Shown in pieces: positions 16,414 to 19,280 of a stretch of 19,280 bases of DNA. Positions within the stretch are counted from its first letter, which is position 1. Each line of letters opens with the position of its first letter. The notes beneath the pieces are model-generated. The model saw only the letters and a list, made by a program, of their open reading frames with translations. It ran no database searches and was not told the origin of the DNA. The stretch spans positions 1 to 19,280 of the forward strand of contig JALXCG010000441.1 in the NCBI GenBank assembly GCA_026991065.1, given 5' to 3'. The position numbers and the translations under genes were made by a program. Source of the DNA: Gemmatimonadota bacterium (GTDB lineage Bacteria > GCA-2686955).

Positions 16414-16441
16414 TTGCAAAAATGCCGCCACCTAGTACAAT
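16414..16441 (+). promoter_or_regulatory. Candidate sigma-70-type promoter reading rightward
   Basis: TTGCAA (16414-16419), a 16-base spacer and TACAAT (16436-16441) make a reasonable housekeeping promoter on the plus strand. Transcription from about 16448 would run through repeat copy 2 and reach the kinase gene at 16935, giving a long leader of nearly 490 bases. A closer kinase promoter was not recognised. Confidence 0.4.
16415..16430 (-). promoter_or_regulatory. Candidate sigma-54 (-24/-12) promoter for sprA
   Basis: On the minus strand the 16-mer TGGCGGCATTTTTGCA has GG and GC dinucleotides 12 bases apart, exactly as in the sigma-54 consensus TGGCAC-N5-TTGCA. Only two of the eleven fixed positions differ. 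Transcription would start near 16404, about 140 bases before the sprA GTG. An NtrC-type activator is encoded downstream on the same strand. Its -12 box overlaps the -35 of a plus-strand promoter candidate. Confidence 0.5.
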
Positions 16442-16581
16442 GCGGCGTTGCGATTAGCGTCGGGTCCAGTAAACTCCTTGTGTCGATACTCTGGAAAAGT
16501 CGGAACCACTGATCGGCCCATGATCTTCGCGCACGCCACAGAAGTCAAGATCCCGCAGACAGCCTCGCCTCGATCCAGCAT

Positions 16582-16725
16582 CAAGGCCCCATCTGCGTCG
16601 TTGGCCGCGGGCCTGACTGCTTGCGGCGTATTGTGCTATGCCTCAGTCGCCGGTCCCTTTCCGGCGTCCGGGGAGCGCCAAGACCAGTACGCTGGAGCAG
16701 ACTCGCAAGACTGGGTGGAGGATTC
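16582..16725 (+). repeat. Dispersed structured repeat, copy 2
   Basis: Homologous to 2286-2451 and in the same orientation. The core again folds as a hairpin GGCC-GCG-GGCC (16603-16613), then an outer stem TGACT/AGTCG (16614-16618 with 16645-16649) around an inner stem GGCGTA/TATGCC (16625-16630 with 16637-16642). The 47-base core length equals that of copy 1. Relative to copy 1 one T-A pair has become C-G, and two C-G or G-C pairs have become U-G or G-U pairs on the plus strand. The 3' part retains CTGGAGC and the GGTGGAGGATTC block. It lacks the extra sequence and long flanking arms of copy 1. Confidence 0.8.
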
Positions 16726-16925
16726 GCCGGGGCGGGCGGACTCTCCGCGACCGAGGCCAGCAATCGACGGTTCACTGGGGGATTCGGGGGATTCCTCGGG
16801 ACCAACCGCCCAGTTTCCAGAGAAACTGCTAAAGCCAAACGTGCATTGTGGTCGATCAAACAATAGTGATCTTCTCGCTGCGCCCATCCACACCGCTCCC
16901 ATCGTATTTGAGCTGAGTTCTACCT

Positions 16926-16929
16926 GGAG
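16926..16929 (+). promoter_or_regulatory. Ribosome binding site deciding the kinase TTG start
   Basis: GGAG lies five bases upstream of a TTG at 16935. The frame is open only from 16917, after a TGA at 16914, and contains no ATG or GTG before the kinase glycine-rich loop, so this TTG is the best start. Confidence 0.65.
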
Positions 16930-16934
16930 TCGAC

Positions 16935-19280
16935 TTGACCCACTCCCGGCGGCCTTCGATTCTCAACTCTGCCGCCCCAGCCGCACTACTCGAAACTCGA
17001 CCGTCCCCTGATTCCGGCGAGCGGATCGCGGGACGCTACGAGACTCTTCATGTGCTGGGGGAAGGCGCTGAAGGCATCGTCTACGCCGTGCTGGACCACT
17101 TGACCGGCCGTCGTCTGGCGCTCAAGAGGCCCCACAGCGTGGAGAATGCCGGGGTCTTGCGCACGCAGTTCTACCGCCTGGCCTCGGTGCGGCATCCCAA
17201 TGTTGCCGCAGTGGATGACTACGGGCTGGATGCCACCGGCACGCCCTTCATGACCATGGAGATCCTGCCGGGCAAAGAGGCAACACCGCAGCTTTTTGAC
17301 CGTGACTGGGATCTCATCCTACCAGCGGCATCGCAAGTCGCGGCCGCGCTCGGAGCGCTGCATCAAGCCGGCTGGGTCCATGGAGACATTAAGCCGGAGA
17401 ACATCCTCTGGATCGATGAACCGCATGGACGTGCGGTCCTTGCCGACCTTGGTCTCGCCCATCGGCCCGGTCGATTGAGTGCAATTTCGGGAACCCCCGC
17501 TTACATGGCACCTGAAGTCGTCCGCGGCGAGGAGGTCGACGCGCGCGCCGATTTCTACAGTCTGGGCGTCACTCTCTTCGAATGGATCGCCGGACGGCGC
17601 CCATTCGACATCGATGAAGATGTCGCGCTGCTGCGGGCACAGATCGAGTCTCCTCCCCCCCTGTTGAGCACGCTGGTTGCTGATTTGCCTCCGGTTCTCG
17701 ACGAACTGGTGGCGCGCCTGCTGGAGAAGGATCCGAACGCGCGCGTGCGCAACGCTCGCGAGGTCATGGATGCCCTCAGCGCCGCAGCCGACACCCTTCG
17801 GGTCGCCAGCCGTGTGGCGCCGCCGCTCTTCCTCGACTGCGCCTTCCAGGGACGCAGCGCCGATCTCCGCCGCCTGCGCCAAGCCTGGGTCCGCTCCCGT
17901 CGCCGGCGTTGTCTCGAAGCCCTGCTCCTGACCGGCGAATCCGGAAGCGGCAAGACACGTGTGATCAGCGAACTTCTGTGGCGCGCTCGGTGGCAGGGCG
18001 CCTGGGTCGGCGAGGCGCTTTGCGACCCCGATGACCCCCTTCCCTACGCACCTTTGGCAACTGCCTGTGCTCCATTGTTGCGGCGCCTCCCTCCCGCACA
18101 GGTTTCTGCATGGCTGCGTGACCTCCCGGGGGCCAGCGCCCTCGCCGCGTCGGATTCGTCCCTCCCTCAACCGGCCGCGATTCAAGTGGCCGAGGCGCTC
18201 CTCCACCTCCTCAATCTGCTGCCTCGCCCCGCCCTGCTGGTCATCGACCAAGCGGAGCACGCCGCACCCGAATGCCTTGAGGTGCTCGCCGACATCGCCG
18301 ACAACCCCACCATCGACCACCCCCTCCTCCTGCTCGTTGCCCGCGGCGCCCTGCGCGCGGATCAGCGCCGGGAGGTGCGCGCAAGCGCCACTGCCATCGG
18401 CGTAGACGAGACACCGCCGCCAACCCCCGCGGTGATCAAAGCCTGGAAACGGATCGCGGCCGCATTTGCCGAACTCGCGCTTGAACCGCTGCCGCCGGAA
18501 GAGATCCATGGCATCGCCAAAGCGATTCTTGGCGCCACCACCCTCTCCACAAATTTCCGCGCGTTGCTGGCCGCGGAAGCCCGCGGGATCCCCGGTCGGG
18601 TCCCCAAGATCCTTCGCGCCCTTGACGCCACCGGTCAACTCCACCGCACCAACGGCGCCTGGACAGTCGAAGTCGAAGGAATCGAGTTCTCGGCGGATGG
18701 TTTCGCCCTGGACGCCGATGACCGCGCCCATGTCGCCCGGCTGGTGAGCACGCTGGACCCGGGTCTGAACCGGATCCTCCTGCACGCCGCGCTCCTGCGC
18801 CACGGCTCTCCGCTCTTGCTCGCCCACGCCACGCTCGATGCCGTCGGCTTCGTTCGCCAGGCACTTCCACGCTTGGAGAAGCTTGGCCTCATCACGCTCG
18901 ACAGCGAGGGGAACTTTCGCCTCCCCTCGCGTGAACTCACCGAAGCGGTGATCGCCTGCGCAACATCCGCCCCCCCGGCGGAATCCTCTACCCCCTCGAA
19001 GAGCGCAACAATTGCCGCCACGGCCGAAACCACCGAAGCGGACGCAATTACCCGCTTGCAGCGCGCCCGCGCCGCCTGCGCGGTGGCTCTCGCGCAAGAA
19101 CCCGACGCTCCCCCCCTGCGCGTTGCCCGCCTCGCCCTCGGTGGGAAAAGACTCGATCTTGCCACTGAGTGGGGCTTGCGCGCCATCGACACGCTCGGTC
19201 CCGCCGCATCCGTCGCCGCTCGGCGAGCGCTGATCGATGGGCTCATCGCCCTGCAAAACGAACTCGACGCTCCCCCGATG
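16935..19280 (+). CDS. Ser/Thr protein kinase fused to a P-loop NTPase module (runs off right edge)
   Basis: 782 codons are visible with no stop. Residues about 31-300 are a Hanks-type kinase: glycine-rich loop GEGAEGIVY (42-50), lysine K64 (LALKRP), catalytic HGDIKPEN (149-156, with Gly in place of the usual Arg of HRD), metal-binding D171 in ADLGLA (Leu replaces Phe of DFG), GTPAYMAPE, and 'DARADFYSLGVTLFEW'. A second module has Walker A GESGSGKT (334-341) and a Walker B-like LLVID (D438), as in AAA/STAND-type ATPases, followed by an Ala/Leu-rich helical region suggestive of winged-helix and TPR-like repeats. No signal peptide or membrane segment is seen. Large kinase-NTPase fusions of this kind are common signalling proteins in several phyla. 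It is transcribed divergently from sprA; any link to the pilus/secretion genes is inference. Active kinase residues are mostly intact. Confidence 0.88.
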   Translation, partial: MTHSRRPSILNSAAPAALLETRPSPDSGERIAGRYETLHVLGEGAEGIVYAVLDHLTGRRLALKRPHSVENAGVLRTQFYRLASVRHPNVAAVDDYGLDATGTPFMTMEILPGKEATPQLFDRDWDLILPAASQVAAALGALHQAGWVHGDIKPENILWIDEPHGRAVLADLGLAHRPGRLSAISGTPAYMAPEVVRGEEVDARADFYSLGVTLFEWIAGRRPFDIDEDVALLRAQIESPPPLLSTLVADLPPVLDELVARLLEKDPNARVRNAREVMDALSAAADTLRVASRVAPPLFLDCAFQGRSADLRRLRQAWVRSRRRRCLEALLLTGESGSGKTRVISELLWRARWQGAWVGEALCDPDDPLPYAPLATACAPLLRRLPPAQVSAWLRDLPGASALAASDSSLPQPAAIQVAEALLHLLNLLPRPALLVIDQAEHAAPECLEVLADIADNPTIDHPLLLLVARGALRADQRREVRASATAIGVDETPPPTPAVIKAWKRIAAAFAELALEPLPPEEIHGIAKAILGATTLSTNFRALLAAEARGIPGRVPKILRALDATGQLHRTNGAWTVEVEGIEFSADGFALDADDRAHVARLVSTLDPGLNRILLHAALLRHGSPLLLAHATLDAVGFVRQALPRLEKLGLITLDSEGNFRLPSRELTEAVIACATSAPPAESSTPSKSATIAATAETTEADAITRLQRARAACAVALAQEPDAPPLRVARLALGGKRLDLATEWGLRAIDTLGPAASVAARRALIDGLIALQNELDAPPM

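Larger units (their letters stand above)
16266..16934. other. Divergent intergenic region between sprA and the kinase gene
   Basis: No credible gene is seen. One plus-strand frame (TTG at 16448 to 17011) is open but has a shuffled, Ser/Pro/Ala-rich composition, no family motif, and runs across the repeat and the kinase start, so it is treated as chance. The region holds the sprA leader hairpins, two overlapping promoter candidates and copy 2 of the dispersed repeat. From 16726 to about 16920 I see nothing further that I can name. Confidence 0.6.

Noticed and set aside
16406-16441. Promoter TTGACC with TACAAT on the plus strand
   Set aside because: The spacer would be 24 bases, too long for a sigma-70 promoter; TTGCAA with a 16-base spacer was preferred.
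16448-17011. Possible 187-residue plus-strand protein between sprA and the kinase
   Set aside because: It crosses the dispersed repeat and the kinase start, has no motif, and the parts outside the repeat look random. The frame conserved with copy 1 across the core (KAPSASLAA...CGVL) is explained by nucleotide-level repeat conservation.
17319-19256. 645-residue open frame on the minus strand
   Set aside because: It is antisense to the kinase-NTPase gene, is rich in Gly/Arg/Glu with no recognisable motif, and follows from GC-rich third positions; the plus frame carries clear kinase and P-loop motifs.
1-19280. CRISPR array, tRNA or rRNA gene, insertion sequence or transposase, prophage gene
   Set aside because: No regularly spaced repeats, no tRNA-like cloverleaf, no rRNA sequence and no transposase or phage motif were recognised on either strand.

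Overview
The window is GC-rich, densely coded and bacterial. From its left edge to about 16.27 kb every convincing gene lies on the minus strand; one further gene on the plus strand runs off the right edge. The strongest taxonomic clue is a 2051-residue protein of the SprA/Sov family, the outer-membrane translocon of the type IX secretion system (T9SS). It sits beside type IV pilus (T4P) genes and NtrC-type regulation. This points to a high-GC member of the Fibrobacterota-Chlorobiota-Bacteroidota (FCB) superphylum or a related candidate phylum (for example Eisenbacteria-, Krumholzibacteria- or Gemmatimonadota-like) rather than a classical low-GC Bacteroidota. The phylum is an inference; no rRNA or tRNA gene is visible.

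Layout, in minus-strand transcription order from right to left. sprA (16265-10110) is followed by a secreted M28 glutaminyl-cyclase-like metalloenzyme (10022-9078), a ComEA-like membrane-anchored DNA-binding protein (9084-8623), a soluble PAS histidine kinase (8589-7555) and a sigma-54-dependent response regulator (7472-6075). Next come a fused homocysteine methyltransferase/methylenetetrahydrofolate reductase (6028-4082), a small pilin-like protein (about 3892-3542) and the prepilin peptidase PilD (3484-2534). After a 363-base gap, a tightly overlapping pilM-pilN-pilO-pilP-like operon (2170 to beyond base 1) continues off the left edge. To the right, across a 669-base non-coding region, a TTG-started Ser/Thr protein kinase fused to a P-loop NTPase module is read on the plus strand (16935 onward).

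How the parts may work together. PilM/N/O/P form the inner-membrane alignment complex of T4P, PilD processes prepilins and ComEA-like proteins bind incoming DNA, so the left and middle parts look like a pilus/DNA-uptake locus. SprA exports proteins across the outer membrane. The next gene encodes a glutaminyl-cyclase-like enzyme, which in Bacteroidota caps N-terminal Gln residues of exported proteins. A sigma-54-type promoter candidate with exact -24/-12 spacing lies upstream of sprA, and an NtrC-type regulator is encoded in the same gene run. The window therefore may hold a co-regulated surface module joining T9SS export to T4P.

Two non-coding gaps (2171-2533 and 16266-16934) each carry one copy of the same dispersed, structured repeat in the same orientation. 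The two copies differ by changes that preserve base-pairing in a plus-strand transcript. This repeat and the sprA/glutaminyl-cyclase/T4P linkage are the most unusual things seen here.
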